A stretch of DNA of 64,000 nt, taken from contig CAIWCD010000031.1 of the NCBI GenBank assembly GCA_903911145.1, forward strand, positions 114,495-178,494. Reading direction: 5' to 3'. A program made the position numbers and the translations under genes. The notes under the pieces were generated by a model. It was not told the origin of the DNA and searched no databases. It was given only the letters and a program-made list of their open reading frames with translations. How positions within the stretch are numbered: position 1 is the first letter of the stretch; every line of letters begins with the position of its first letter. Source of the DNA: an uncultured delta proteobacterium (GTDB lineage Bacteria > Myxococcota > Myxococcia > Myxococcales > 40CM-4-68-19). Shown here in pieces: positions 25,568 through 33,690 of this stretch.

Positions 25568-26568
25568 AGACCCGATTCGCCAATCACGCAGCGCTCGCCG
25601 AACTGCCGTATTTCCGGATCAATGAAGCGGGCAATCTAAGCCTCGCCCTCGAGCTGGGATATTCGATTATCGATGCGCATACCCACCTGGCGCTCTCCTA
25701 TGGTGGTATCGCGCCGGCTGACCTGAAGGCCGCGTCACCGCGGACGCTGCACTATCTCCCCGTCGAGAGCGCGCTCGATCTCGAGGGGTATGTAAACTCG
25801 AATATCGATCCAGTGGCGCTCAAGGCGCTGCGTCACGATCTGACGCTGCGCTCATTGACCTCTGGTGGAATGCGCGCGACGCATACGGCGCCCAATCTGA
25901 TTCGGGAAATGCGCGAGATGGGATATGGCCACGCCGTGCTGCTTCCGATAGAGCTGCCGGTGCTCTCGGACAATGCATCGGCATATCTCGGCGCGGTTCC
26001 CGATACCGGTGAATTGATTGCCTTCGGATCGGTTCATCCGCTCTGGCCGCGGGCGGGAGAGATTCTTGCGGAGCAGAAGAAGCGAGGTATCCGCGGGGTT
26101 AAATTGCACCCGGCGGTGCAGCTCTTTGCTCCCGATGGCGAGCGGGCGATGCGCATCTATCGGCTCTGCGCCGATCTCGATCTGCCGATTCTCATTCACT
26201 CAGGTCCGGTGGGAATCGAAACGGGAATGGGCCGGAATCTGACGCAGATGAACAGATACGAAGCGGCCGTGCGCGAGAATCCCCGCACGACGTTTGTTCT
26301 CGGCCATGCCGGCGCGCGCCAGCCGGAGATCGCGCTGGCGCTGGCGCAGAAATATCCCAACGTATGGTTGGAACTATCCGGCCAGGGGATTGAGTGGGTC
26401 CGCCGCATTCTCGCCGAAGCGCCGCGCGACCGCCTGGTGCTTGGCTCGGATTGGCCTTTCTATCATCTCGTCGTTCCGCTCGTGAAGCTGCTCATGGCGA
26501 CGGAAGACGATGCCGGATTGCGCCGCGCGGTGCTGCGCGACAATGCGGCGCGGCTGCTGCGCTTGTAA
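25564..26568 (+). CDS. Amidohydrolase-family metal-dependent hydrolase
   Basis: TIM-barrel amidohydrolase (amidohydrolase 2 type) of 334 aa. Metal ligands visible in order: IIDAHTHLAL (HxH), GVKLHPAVQ, LPILIHSGPVG, FVLGHAGARQPE and the terminal VLGSDWPFYH Asp. Enzymes of this group hydrolyse or decarboxylate small acids and lactones. The start is TTG, overlapping the permease stop by four bases; the next in-frame ATG lies past the metal site, so TTG is needed. Last gene of the decarboxylase/TauE operon. Substrate unknown. Confidence 0.82.
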   Translation: MKTRFANHAALAELPYFRINEAGNLSLALELGYSIIDAHTHLALSYGGIAPADLKAASPRTLHYLPVESALDLEGYVNSNIDPVALKALRHDLTLRSLTSGGMRATHTAPNLIREMREMGYGHAVLLPIELPVLSDNASAYLGAVPDTGELIAFGSVHPLWPRAGEILAEQKKRGIRGVKLHPAVQLFAPDGERAMRIYRLCADLDLPILIHSGPVGIETGMGRNLTQMNRYEAAVRENPRTTFVLGHAGARQPEIALALAQKYPNVWLELSGQGIEWVRRILAEAPRDRLVLGSDWPFYHLVVPLVKLLMATEDDAGLRRAVLRDNAARLLRL

Positions 26569-26583
26569 TCAATTTCGAATCAA

Positions 26584-27222
26584 TCAACCCGCGTTCGGCT
26601 CGTCGCTTTCGAGGAACGTGACGACGCCGGTCGAGAGATCATAGACCGCCGCGGCAATCACCACGCGGCCGCGCTCGATCAACTCGTGCAGGACCGGACT
26701 CGATTCGCGCAGCTCTCGCGCCGCGGCGAGGGTATTGGCGCGCACCGCTGCAGAGAGACGCGCTGCTCGCTCGGCGGGCGTCGCAAAGAGATGGTCGACG
26801 TGCGGCGTGATGCGCTCGACAATCGATTGGAGATTGCTCGATGCGGGCACGCCGCCGTGCTCGAGCGCGTCCACAGTGGCCTCGACTGCACCGCATTGCG
26901 TATGGCCCATCAGCACGACCAGACGCGTGCCGAAGTTACCTGCCGCGAACTCGACGGAGCCGATTAATGAAGGGGCAACGATATTGCCCGCGACGCGGAT
27001 GACGAAGAGATCGCCGAGGCTCTGATCGAAGACATATTCGGCGGGCGCGCGCGAATCGGAGCAGCCGTAGACGACCGCGAACGGGCGCTGCGCGAGCGTG
27101 AGTCCCGGATGCCAACTGCGCAACGCCTGGCCTTCTCCAGATACGAAGCGTCGATTTCCCTCGCGCAGGCGGGCGAGCGCGAGATCTGGCGGGAGAGAGT
27201 CATCGACGGTGCTCTTCGGCAT
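26584..27222 (-). CDS. Beta-class carbonic anhydrase
   Basis: Carbonic anhydrase, reversible hydration of CO2 to bicarbonate, 212 aa. Zinc ligands are visible: Cys54 in VYGCSDSRAP with Asp56/Arg58, and His107 and Cys110 in GHTQCGAV. Other family landmarks: GNRRFVSGE, VIRVAGNIVAPSLIGSVEFA and YDLSTGVVTFLE. The start was set at the ATG preceded by AAGGAG with normal spacing; upstream in-frame codons belong to noncoding sequence. No signal peptide, so cytosolic. It is divergent from the polyphosphate kinase gene 152 bp away. Confidence 0.93.
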   Translation of the reverse strand: MPKSTVDDSLPPDLALARLREGNRRFVSGEGQALRSWHPGLTLAQRPFAVVYGCSDSRAPAEYVFDQSLGDLFVIRVAGNIVAPSLIGSVEFAAGNFGTRLVVLMGHTQCGAVEATVDALEHGGVPASSNLQSIVERITPHVDHLFATPAERAARLSAAVRANTLAAARELRESSPVLHELIERGRVVIAAAVYDLSTGVVTFLESDEPNAG

Positions 27223-27374
27223 AAGTCTCCTTCTAGTGTGGAATGGGAGCTGAACACAGGGAAAGCGGGCTTTGCGGGTCGGGTCCTGGGGAGTTGCCAA
27301 TGCCTCACTCCCGAAGCCCAACACCCTGCTACAGTCGCGTCGCGCAGACGCGCCACTGGCGCTGGAGGACAATC

Positions 27375-28094
27375 GTGCCGCACCCGCCGCGACTATCGGA
27401 GGTCGATCTCTCCCTCCGGCTCAAGGACAAGCAGGAATACGAGTCCCGGCTGGAGAAGATCCAGCTCGAGTTGCTCGAGACGCAGCAGCGCTTCTTCAAG
27501 GAGAAGCGGCGCCTCATCATCGCCTTTGAAGGCTGGGACGCGGCCGGCAAGGGCGGGAGCATTCGGCGGATGACGGAGAAGCTCGATCCCCGTTCGCTGC
27601 GTGTGCATCCGATTGCGGCGCCGACTTCGGAGGAGCAGGGCAAGCATTACCTCTATCGCTTCTGGACGCGGCTGCCTGCGCCGGGCGAATGGGCGATTTT
27701 CGATCGCACCTGGTATGGCCGCGTGCTCGTCGAGCGGATCGAGAAGTACTGCTCGAAGGATGCGTGGAAGCGCGCCTACGACGAGATTGCGCGGTTCGAG
27801 CAGATGCTCGTCGATGATGGCGCCGTGCTGGTGAAGATATTCCTCCATATCTCGCCCGAGGAGCAGCTCAAGCGGTTTCGCGAGCGCGAGGAGAATCCAT
27901 ATAAGCGATTCAAGATCACGCCCGAGGATTGGCGCAATCGCGAGAAGTGGGGCGAATACAAGGTCGCGATCGACGAGATGTTCGAGCGGACGCATACCAG
28001 GCATGCGCCGTGGTTGGTGGTTCCCGCGGAACATCGCTGGAGCGCTCGCCTTGCGGTCTGCGAGGCGGTCGTGCGCGCAACGGCGAAGCGTTAG
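27375..28094 (+). CDS. ppk2: Polyphosphate kinase 2
   Basis: PPK2 family enzyme of 239 aa that transfers phosphate between polyphosphate and nucleoside phosphates. Walker A GWDAAGKGG at about 53-61, lid region RMTEKLDPRSLRVHPIAAPT, Walker B FDRTWYGRVLVER around Asp110, and FLHISPEEQLKRFREREENPYKRFKIT plus HAPWLVVPAEHRWSARL, all in family order. The start is a GTG with GGAGGA five bases upstream; the longer upstream frame was rejected. One complete PPK2 domain. The PAP2-type gene follows with no gap, so the two are co-transcribed. Confidence 0.92.
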   Translation: MPHPPRLSEVDLSLRLKDKQEYESRLEKIQLELLETQQRFFKEKRRLIIAFEGWDAAGKGGSIRRMTEKLDPRSLRVHPIAAPTSEEQGKHYLYRFWTRLPAPGEWAIFDRTWYGRVLVERIEKYCSKDAWKRAYDEIARFEQMLVDDGAVLVKIFLHISPEEQLKRFREREENPYKRFKITPEDWRNREKWGEYKVAIDEMFERTHTRHAPWLVVPAEHRWSARLAVCEAVVRATAKR

Positions 28095-28862
28095 ATGGCG
28101 GAATTCCGAGCAGCCCCGGCAGACGACGTCGCGCAGCGGCGCGCGCTCACTCGGCGCATCGCGATTACCGCGGCGATGGGAATCTATTTCTGGACGGGCG
28201 CGCAGGGAATTGGGCTCCTCTCCCGCCATATGCGCGCGCATACCCTGGATACTCCGCTCGATGCCGCGATTCCATTCATCTCCTGGTCGGTGATTGTCTA
28301 TAGCTGGGCCTATACCCTCGTGCTCTTCCCGCTCTTCGTCGTGCGCTGCGATCGACTCTTCCGACGCGCGGCGCTCGCGTTCTTCGTCGCGCTGACCGCG
28401 TCGTTCCTCATCTTCCTGGTCTTTCCAGTGACCTCGACCGGACTGCGCGCGGATCCGAACACGCTCGATATCTCCACGTTTCACGGCTGGGCAATGCGGC
28501 TGACCTATGCGGTTGATCCGCCATTTAATCTCTTTCCCTCGATGCACTTCTCGCTCGCGCTGCTGACGGCCGCGGTGGTGTGGAAGGCTTCGCCGCGCCT
28601 GAGTTGGTTTGTCTGGCCGATCGCGTTGGCGATTGGCGTGACCATCTGCACCACCAAGCAGCACTTCGTCGCCGATGGCATTGGGGCGGCGATACTCGCG
28701 TTCATCGTCTATCGCGTGGTGATTGCTCCATATGAGCGGGAGAGCGTTCCATTAACCGAACGCAGCTATGGCGGGCGCGGCGCGGCGGCCTACTTCGCGT
28801 TCCATACGCTGTTCTATGCTTGCTTCTTCGCCGCCTTCGCCGCTGGCGTTCATTTGTGGTAA
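28095..28862 (+). CDS. PAP2-superfamily membrane phosphatase
   Basis: Inner-membrane protein of 255 aa with six hydrophobic segments. PAP2-type motifs: FPSMHFSLALL (the SxH acid-base motif) and TTKQHFVADGIGA (the final H-x-x-x-D). The lysine-arginine motif C1 of classical PAP2 is not obvious, which fits the inositol-phosphotransferase/AUR1-like subset. It should remove or transfer a phosphate from a lipid head group. The ATG follows the ppk2 stop directly (TAG-ATG). Confidence 0.82.
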   Translation: MAEFRAAPADDVAQRRALTRRIAITAAMGIYFWTGAQGIGLLSRHMRAHTLDTPLDAAIPFISWSVIVYSWAYTLVLFPLFVVRCDRLFRRAALAFFVALTASFLIFLVFPVTSTGLRADPNTLDISTFHGWAMRLTYAVDPPFNLFPSMHFSLALLTAAVVWKASPRLSWFVWPIALAIGVTICTTKQHFVADGIGAAILAFIVYRVVIAPYERESVPLTERSYGGRGAAAYFAFHTLFYACFFAAFAAGVHLW

Positions 28863-28899
28863 TCGCGCTCTCTCCTCTCACCAGCCTCGAGAACTTGAT

Positions 28900-29700
28900 A
28901 TGGCCCGCACGGCTCTGATTACTGGCGCATCTGCTGGACTGGGCACCGAGTTCGCCCGCCTCTGCGCCCACGACAAGTGTGATCTGGTCCTCGTCGCGCG
29001 GCGCCGCGATCGTCTGGAGACCCTCGCTGCAGAGCTGGAAACAGCGCATGGGGTGAAGGCCCACGTGATCGCCGCGGATCTCGGCAGTGCAGGCGGCGCA
29101 AGCGGGCTGGTGAGTGAACTGCGCACGCGCGGGATATCGATTGATATCCTCGTCAATAATGCCGGCTTCGGGACCTGCGGCCGCTTTGTCGAGCTCGATG
29201 CGGCGCGAGAGATGGAGGAGCTGCAGCTCAACATCGTCTCGCTTGTCTCGCTTACGCACGCGCTCCTGCCGCAGATGATTGCGCGCAAGCAGGGATGGAT
29301 CCTGAATATCGGCTCGACGGCGGGATTCCAGCCCGGGCCCTATATGGCGGTCTATTACGCGAGCAAAGCGTTCGTGAATTCATTCACCGAGGCGCTCTCG
29401 TTCGAGCTGCGCGGGACGGGCGTGACGGCGACGGTGAGCTGCCCGGGCGCGACGAAGACCGAGTTTGCCAGCGTCGCGGGAACGGATAGTTCGCGCCTCT
29501 TTCGCATGGGCGCGTCGTCGGCGGCAGACGTTGCGCGCGAGGCCTATGCGGCAATGCTCGCGGGCAAGCCGATGATCGTGCACGGCCTGAAGAACAAGCT
29601 CGGCGTGCAGTTGCAGCGCATCAGCCCGCGCGCGGTCGTGCGCATGCTTGCGGCGTCGTTGAACCGGCCGCCCCCGAGCAGCAAGGCGCTGCCGGGATAG
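28900..29700 (+). CDS. Short-chain dehydrogenase/reductase
   Basis: Classical SDR of 266 aa using NAD(P)H. Cofactor motif TALITGASAGLGTEFA at the N-terminus with ARRRDRLETLA (basic residues suggest NADP), ILVNNAGFGTCGRF, and catalytic Ser in LNIGSTAGFQPGP with YYASK (Tyr-x-x-x-Lys). The C-terminal ATVSCPGATKTEF is also standard. Substrate not deducible. Its stop lies four bases from the stop of the convergent copper-storage gene. Confidence 0.9.
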   Translation: MARTALITGASAGLGTEFARLCAHDKCDLVLVARRRDRLETLAAELETAHGVKAHVIAADLGSAGGASGLVSELRTRGISIDILVNNAGFGTCGRFVELDAAREMEELQLNIVSLVSLTHALLPQMIARKQGWILNIGSTAGFQPGPYMAVYYASKAFVNSFTEALSFELRGTGVTATVSCPGATKTEFASVAGTDSSRLFRMGASSAADVAREAYAAMLAGKPMIVHGLKNKLGVQLQRISPRAVVRMLAASLNRPPPSSKALPG

Positions 29701-29704
29701 TGCT

Positions 29705-30160
29705 CTACGCTGGCACGGCCTCGCACGCCGCTGCGCAGCGTCCGCACGTCTCCATGCACTGCTTGCAGATCTCGTGGTGGCCCGCGTGCTTCTTGCACGC
29801 CGCTTCGCAGTCGCGGCAGATCGTGGCGCAGACGGCGGCCATCGCCTTGAGGTGCGCAGAGTTCTGCGCGGCGAGGCTGGCAAGCGCGCGGCAGGTTGCG
29901 AGCATCGCTTCGACGGTGCCGGCGCACTCGGCCATCATCGCGTGGCCTTGCGAGAGCTCGTTCAGGCAGTGCGTCTGGCAGCGCTCACCTGCTTTGATGC
30001 ACTCATACGCGGCGTCGATCAGAGCCTGATGTCCGGGAGCGGCCGCGCTGGCGGCTGCAGCGGGAGCGGGCTTGCTGCCAGCCGTCGCGTCGTCTGCGCG
30101 CGCGGCGAGACCAAGTCCAAGCAGCGATGCACTGGCAAACACCATCTCGCGTCGTTTCAT
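29705..30160 (-). CDS. Csp-type four-helix copper-storage protein, Tat-exported
   Basis: Small Cys-rich protein of 151 aa. The leader MKRREMVFASASLLGLGLAA has a twin-arginine pattern and predicted Tat export of a folded protein. The mature part has 14 Cys spaced along helices (CIKAGERCQTHC, AVCATICRDCEAAC, EICKQCMETCGRCAAAC), the pattern of the four-helix copper-storage proteins Csp1 (13 Cys) and the DUF326 group. Expected role: storing many Cu(I) ions outside the cytosol. GGAGG lies six bases before the ATG. No copper pump or copper oxidase gene is adjacent. Confidence 0.82.
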   Translation of the reverse strand: MKRREMVFASASLLGLGLAARADDATAGSKPAPAAAASAAAPGHQALIDAAYECIKAGERCQTHCLNELSQGHAMMAECAGTVEAMLATCRALASLAAQNSAHLKAMAAVCATICRDCEAACKKHAGHHEICKQCMETCGRCAAACEAVPA

Positions 30161-30222
30161 GACTGCCTCCGGTTCGGGGGCACTCTGCGCGCCCGGTGAG
30201 CGTCCGGCAAGCGCGCGCTGAA

Positions 30223-30771
30223 TCAGGGGCAACCGCCAGCGACGCAGCAGACGCGTCCCGCGGGGCGGATGATGCAGTCATATCCGCTGCAGCAGTCGGA
30301 GTTCTGCACGCACGCGCCGTCGGTGGTGCAGACACCGCCGTCGCTCGTGCCAGCGTCGCTCCCGGCGTCGGTGTTGACATTGCCGACATCTGGATTCGGG
30401 CAGACCGCGCAGAGGCAGATCGGGCAGCCCTCTTGCGCGAGGTTCGCGAGCGGGCATTCAGCGGTACAGGGAGCGGTCGGGCAGAGTTGATCGACCGGCG
30501 TCAGGCATACGCCGCTGTGGCAGACACTTGAGGGGCAGTCCGCATCGCTCTGGCACGCGCACGCTCCCCCCATGCAGTCGCGATGGCAGTGGCCCGAGGT
30601 GGCCGTGTACGTATCGATGCCCGTTGAGCAACTGTCGAGCGCGAGCTCGCAATATGCGTGCACGCCGCACTCCGCGTCGGTGGTGCAGGACGCGCTGTTT
30701 GTCAGGGTGCTCTGGCTGCATGCCGCGAGCAGGCAGAGTGCGAACAGGATCGGTGCGCAGATCATTCTCAT
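30223..30771 (-). CDS. Cys-rich secreted lipoprotein
   Basis: Lipoprotein of 182 aa with lipobox LLAAC. The mature part has more than 20 Cys in short knots: CTTDAECGVHAYCE, CHRDCMGGACACQSDADC, CPICLCAVCPN and CVQNSDCCSGYDC, interrupted by an Asp/Asn/Gly linker. This style (Dickkopf/EGF-like) is common in Myxococcota surface proteins. No enzyme domain is visible. GAGG lies eight bases before the ATG. It follows the caspase gene on the same strand after 107 bp and could be part of that module. Confidence 0.72.
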   Translation of the reverse strand: MRMICAPILFALCLLAACSQSTLTNSASCTTDAECGVHAYCELALDSCSTGIDTYTATSGHCHRDCMGGACACQSDADCPSSVCHSGVCLTPVDQLCPTAPCTAECPLANLAQEGCPICLCAVCPNPDVGNVNTDAGSDAGTSDGGVCTTDGACVQNSDCCSGYDCIIRPAGRVCCVAGGCP

Positions 30772-30878
30772 CGTGGAATCCTCGAGACGGGATCTCGGCT
30801 GCGTTGATCGCGGGAGGTCGTCTGCACAGAGGCACGCGAGCGCGCACGATGTGGCAAACGCGGCGACGCGAAATGGAG

Positions 30879-32453
30879 CTAGATGCGCAAACCCGCTCCC
30901 AGAGAGGCCCGCAGCGCGAACGAGGGTCCGAACGAGACCGCGCGCGTCTGCGCATCCTCGCTGCGCATCAGGTAGGTCGAGCCGAGCACGAGCAGATAGA
31001 GGTAGCTGCGCTCGGTCAGATCGCGCGAGACGCCAATGGTTGGAGAGAGCGCAAGTGCGCTGCTGGTGCGGGGTTGCGCGATCCCCTGCGTCGAGAAGCG
31101 CTGGTGCAGCAGCGCGCCGCCGATGGTGAGTCCAAGCTGCAGCGAGAAGCGGCCGATGTCCCAGACGTGCGCGACCTCGACTTCGAGATCGTACTCGTCG
31201 AGCGTGGCGCGGATCCCCGGATTGGAAAATCCACCGCGGCACCAACCTGCGCGCGGCTTGATGGTCAATGAGTGGAGCGCGATCGCCAGCCCGAGTCCCG
31301 CGCCGCCGCAGAGGCCGCCGTCGTCGATGAGTCCGGTGCGCAGATTCCCCTGCGCCTCGATCGAGTAGACCGCGCTCGCCTCGCCGCCGCCTTTGCGGAC
31401 GAGCCGCGCGTAGGCCGTGCGCTCCAGGCGCGCCTCGTCGATCGATACGCTCGCGCCCTGGCGTGCATCGAAGGCGCCTTCGAGCAGCACATCGGAGGCG
31501 CGGCCGCGCACGAAGTATTGGCCGGCGCGCACGCTCAGGTGGCGCGCGCGATCCCGCGATGCGATCTCGCCGACCACCGCGCCCTCGGAGGAGCCTTGCA
31601 GGAGGAGCCAGGTGCGCCCCTCGGGAAACGAGAGCCAGGCGCGATTCGGGCTGTTCGCAGAGAGAGTCGAGAGCACGACGTCGCCTTGTCCGCGCACCTC
31701 GTATTCAAACGTCGGGTGCTGCGTGCCCGCGAACGTGCGGCTCGTCGCGCGCAGCGTCGCCTCGTAGGCATAGCGGTAGGCTTCGTCGAGCGTGACGCGG
31801 CCATCGCCGTTGTCATCGGCCGCGCCGAGCAGACCGGAGACGAGCGCGTGCGTGAAGAAGCTGCCCTTGATCTCGTCCGACTCCTGGCTGTCTTCGGAGG
31901 CGGAGCTCGAGGTGAGAAAGACCGCGCCCTCGCCCGCGACCCGCTCTTGCAGGTGGATGTCGAACGGTGCGATCGCGCTTCCGCCTTTGACGCGCGTGAG
32001 TGCGCCGGAGCGGCACGCATCGAGGATGAGCAGACGGAAGCTCGCCGCCGAGCCGCGCACGAGTTGCTCGAGTTCGGGCAGCTCAAAGCTGCTCGCGCCG
32101 AGGTGCAGCGCGCTCTGGTCCGCGTGGCCCGAGTAGTAGACGGTCAGCACGGTCTGGCCGCTCGCAGCGCGGAGGCGATCGTTGATCGCGATCAGCGTGC
32201 GTCGCACCGTGGCTGCGTCCTGCCCGCGCAGCAGCACCAGGTTCTCTGGCCGCACGCCTCCGACCTCTTCGAGCACCGTGGCGACGCGCGACGCATCGGT
32301 CTCGGCGTAGGCAAGCTGCGCATCTCCATCGCGGCCCGTGTCGTTGCCGACCACCAGCGCGAATCGCTCAAGCTGGGCGTGCGCTGCGTGCGCGCCGAGG
32401 AGCAGCGCGAGAGCCGCGGCGAGCGCCAGCGTTCTGGAATTCAGCGCGCTCAA
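30879..32453 (-). CDS. Exported caspase-family (C14) peptidase
   Basis: Metacaspase-like protease of 524 aa with a signal peptide (cut near HAAHAQ). The N-terminal half is the caspase fold: FALVVGNDTG, TVLTVYYSGHADQ with catalytic His110, and LLILDACRSG with catalytic Cys147. A canonical EF-hand loop, DDNGDGRVTLDE, lies within the p10-like region, suggesting Ca2+ control. The C-terminal half has beta-rich sequence ending in aromatic-rich strands that may form an outer-membrane barrel or beta sandwich; that part is not recognised. Its start overlaps the anti-sigma stop by four bases. Confidence 0.82.
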   Translation of the reverse strand: MSALNSRTLALAAALALLLGAHAAHAQLERFALVVGNDTGRDGDAQLAYAETDASRVATVLEEVGGVRPENLVLLRGQDAATVRRTLIAINDRLRAASGQTVLTVYYSGHADQSALHLGASSFELPELEQLVRGSAASFRLLILDACRSGALTRVKGGSAIAPFDIHLQERVAGEGAVFLTSSSASEDSQESDEIKGSFFTHALVSGLLGAADDNGDGRVTLDEAYRYAYEATLRATSRTFAGTQHPTFEYEVRGQGDVVLSTLSANSPNRAWLSFPEGRTWLLLQGSSEGAVVGEIASRDRARHLSVRAGQYFVRGRASDVLLEGAFDARQGASVSIDEARLERTAYARLVRKGGGEASAVYSIEAQGNLRTGLIDDGGLCGGAGLGLAIALHSLTIKPRAGWCRGGFSNPGIRATLDEYDLEVEVAHVWDIGRFSLQLGLTIGGALLHQRFSTQGIAQPRTSSALALSPTIGVSRDLTERSYLYLLVLGSTYLMRSEDAQTRAVSFGPSFALRASLGAGLRI

Positions 32454-33205
32454 TGCTTCACGAAGTTGAGCCGCGAGATCTGGCAGCCACGCGGCAGCTC
32501 GAGCGAGCCATGCGCGAGGCTCTCCCGGACTGGCGCGAGTTCGATGGGAGAGTTGCAGAAGAGTCCGAAGATCTTTTCCTCGCCGACGGTCGCATCCAGG
32601 CGCGTGCTGATCGGCAGCGCGACGTCGGCGCCCGCGCCCAGTGCGGCCGCGCGCGCTTCCTGCGGAAAGTAGACGCTCGCGGCACCCGTGGCATCGAGGC
32701 TCAGGATCGCCGTGTATCCGCTCGCCGCGGAAGTGACGGAAAAGCGGATCGCATCGCCGCCCTGCACCCGCTCATCGGGGCCGGCGCGCCGCACCTCTTC
32801 GCCGTGCTGCACGTACATCGCGATGGAAAATCCGCCCGCGCCCTTCGTGCGCTCGGCAGGCGGCGGCTGCAGCGCGATCAGAGCAAGCGCGGCCGCGGCC
32901 ATTCCTGCTCCCGCAGCGGCGATGCGCGGCCACCAGCGCGGCCCGCGTGTGCGCGAGGCGAGAACGCGCGGCTCCTCGGGCGCGCTCGAGACCAGCTTCA
33001 ACGGCGGATTCATGCGCAGCGGCGGGAGCGCTTCTTCTCTCTGCGCACGCATTGCAGCGACCACGGGCGCGCACCGTTCACACGACTCGACGTGCGCGCG
33101 CACCCGCTCTGCGTCAGGCAGAGAGAGCTCGCCGAGCATCCAGCGATCGAGCTCGAGCGACGACGTGCAGGCGGTCCAGAGCGAGTTTGCCAATTGCGTG
33201 CTCAT
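32450..33205 (-). CDS. Anti-sigma factor, zinc-finger type with DUF4384-like end
   Basis: Membrane anti-sigma factor of 251 aa. N-terminal HxxxCxxC finger (RAHVESCERCAPV) as in ZAS-domain anti-sigma factors, one transmembrane helix near residues 91-113 (AAAGAGMAAAALALIAL), and an extracytoplasmic part with FSIAMYVQHG, GDAIRFSVTSAASGYTAIL and a Cys pair, resembling DUF4384. It should hold the ECF sigma factor inactive until a signal is received. Overlaps both the sigma gene (upstream) and caspase gene (downstream) by four bases. Confidence 0.85.
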   Translation of the reverse strand: MSTQLANSLWTACTSSLELDRWMLGELSLPDAERVRAHVESCERCAPVVAAMRAQREEALPPLRMNPPLKLVSSAPEEPRVLASRTRGPRWWPRIAAAGAGMAAAALALIALQPPPAERTKGAGGFSIAMYVQHGEEVRRAGPDERVQGGDAIRFSVTSAASGYTAILSLDATGAASVYFPQEARAAALGAGADVALPISTRLDATVGEEKIFGLFCNSPIELAPVRESLAHGSLELPRGCQISRLNFVKH

Positions 33206-33690
33206 GCCTGTTTCTCCTCGGGAGAGAGCGTCTGCTGCGCCCGCTCCAACAAGTAACCAACCTGCCGCCGCGAACAGCCGAGCAGCTCCGCGGTCTCGCT
33301 GTGGGTCATGCCATCGAGATGCGTGTAGACGACCGCCTGCGCCGTCTCTTCATCCATGCGCGCGAGCAGGCGTCGCACGTCGGCGAGCGCTTCCGCGTTG
33401 CCGCTCACCAGCTCGCTCTGCCTCGGCGCGACGTGCGCATCGAGCAGGCGCGCGCCCGTGCGCCTGTTGCGCAGCTGGTTGAGGCAGTGATGCGTCGTCG
33501 CCTGGTAGAGCCAGCCCACCGCAGCGGCGCTGTTGTGCAGCGAATCGGGCTCGCGCAGCAGCGACGCGAAGATCTCCTGGAGGACCTCCTGCGCGTCGCT
33601 CTCGCTGCCCACGAGCAGACGCGCGCGCCGCAGCACGATGTGTCCGTGCGAGCGATAGAGCCGCTCGATCTCGGCGCTCGTCAGAGTCAA
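33202..33690 (-). CDS. ECF-type RNA polymerase sigma factor
   Basis: Group IV sigma-70 factor of 162 aa. Region 2: IERLYRSHGHIVLRRARLLVGSESDAQEVLQEIF; region 4: LARMDEETAQAVVYTHLDGMTHSETAELLGCSRRQVGYLLERA, which is the -35 binding helix-turn-helix. The start is TTG, overlapping the stop of the upstream lipoprotein gene by four bases (TTGA). Coupled to its anti-sigma factor by a further overlap. It probably drives the lipoprotein-sigma-anti-sigma-caspase operon and other envelope genes. Confidence 0.88.
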   Translation of the reverse strand: MTLTSAEIERLYRSHGHIVLRRARLLVGSESDAQEVLQEIFASLLREPDSLHNSAAAVGWLYQATTHHCLNQLRNRRTGARLLDAHVAPRQSELVSGNAEALADVRRLLARMDEETAQAVVYTHLDGMTHSETAELLGCSRRQVGYLLERAQQTLSPEEKQA

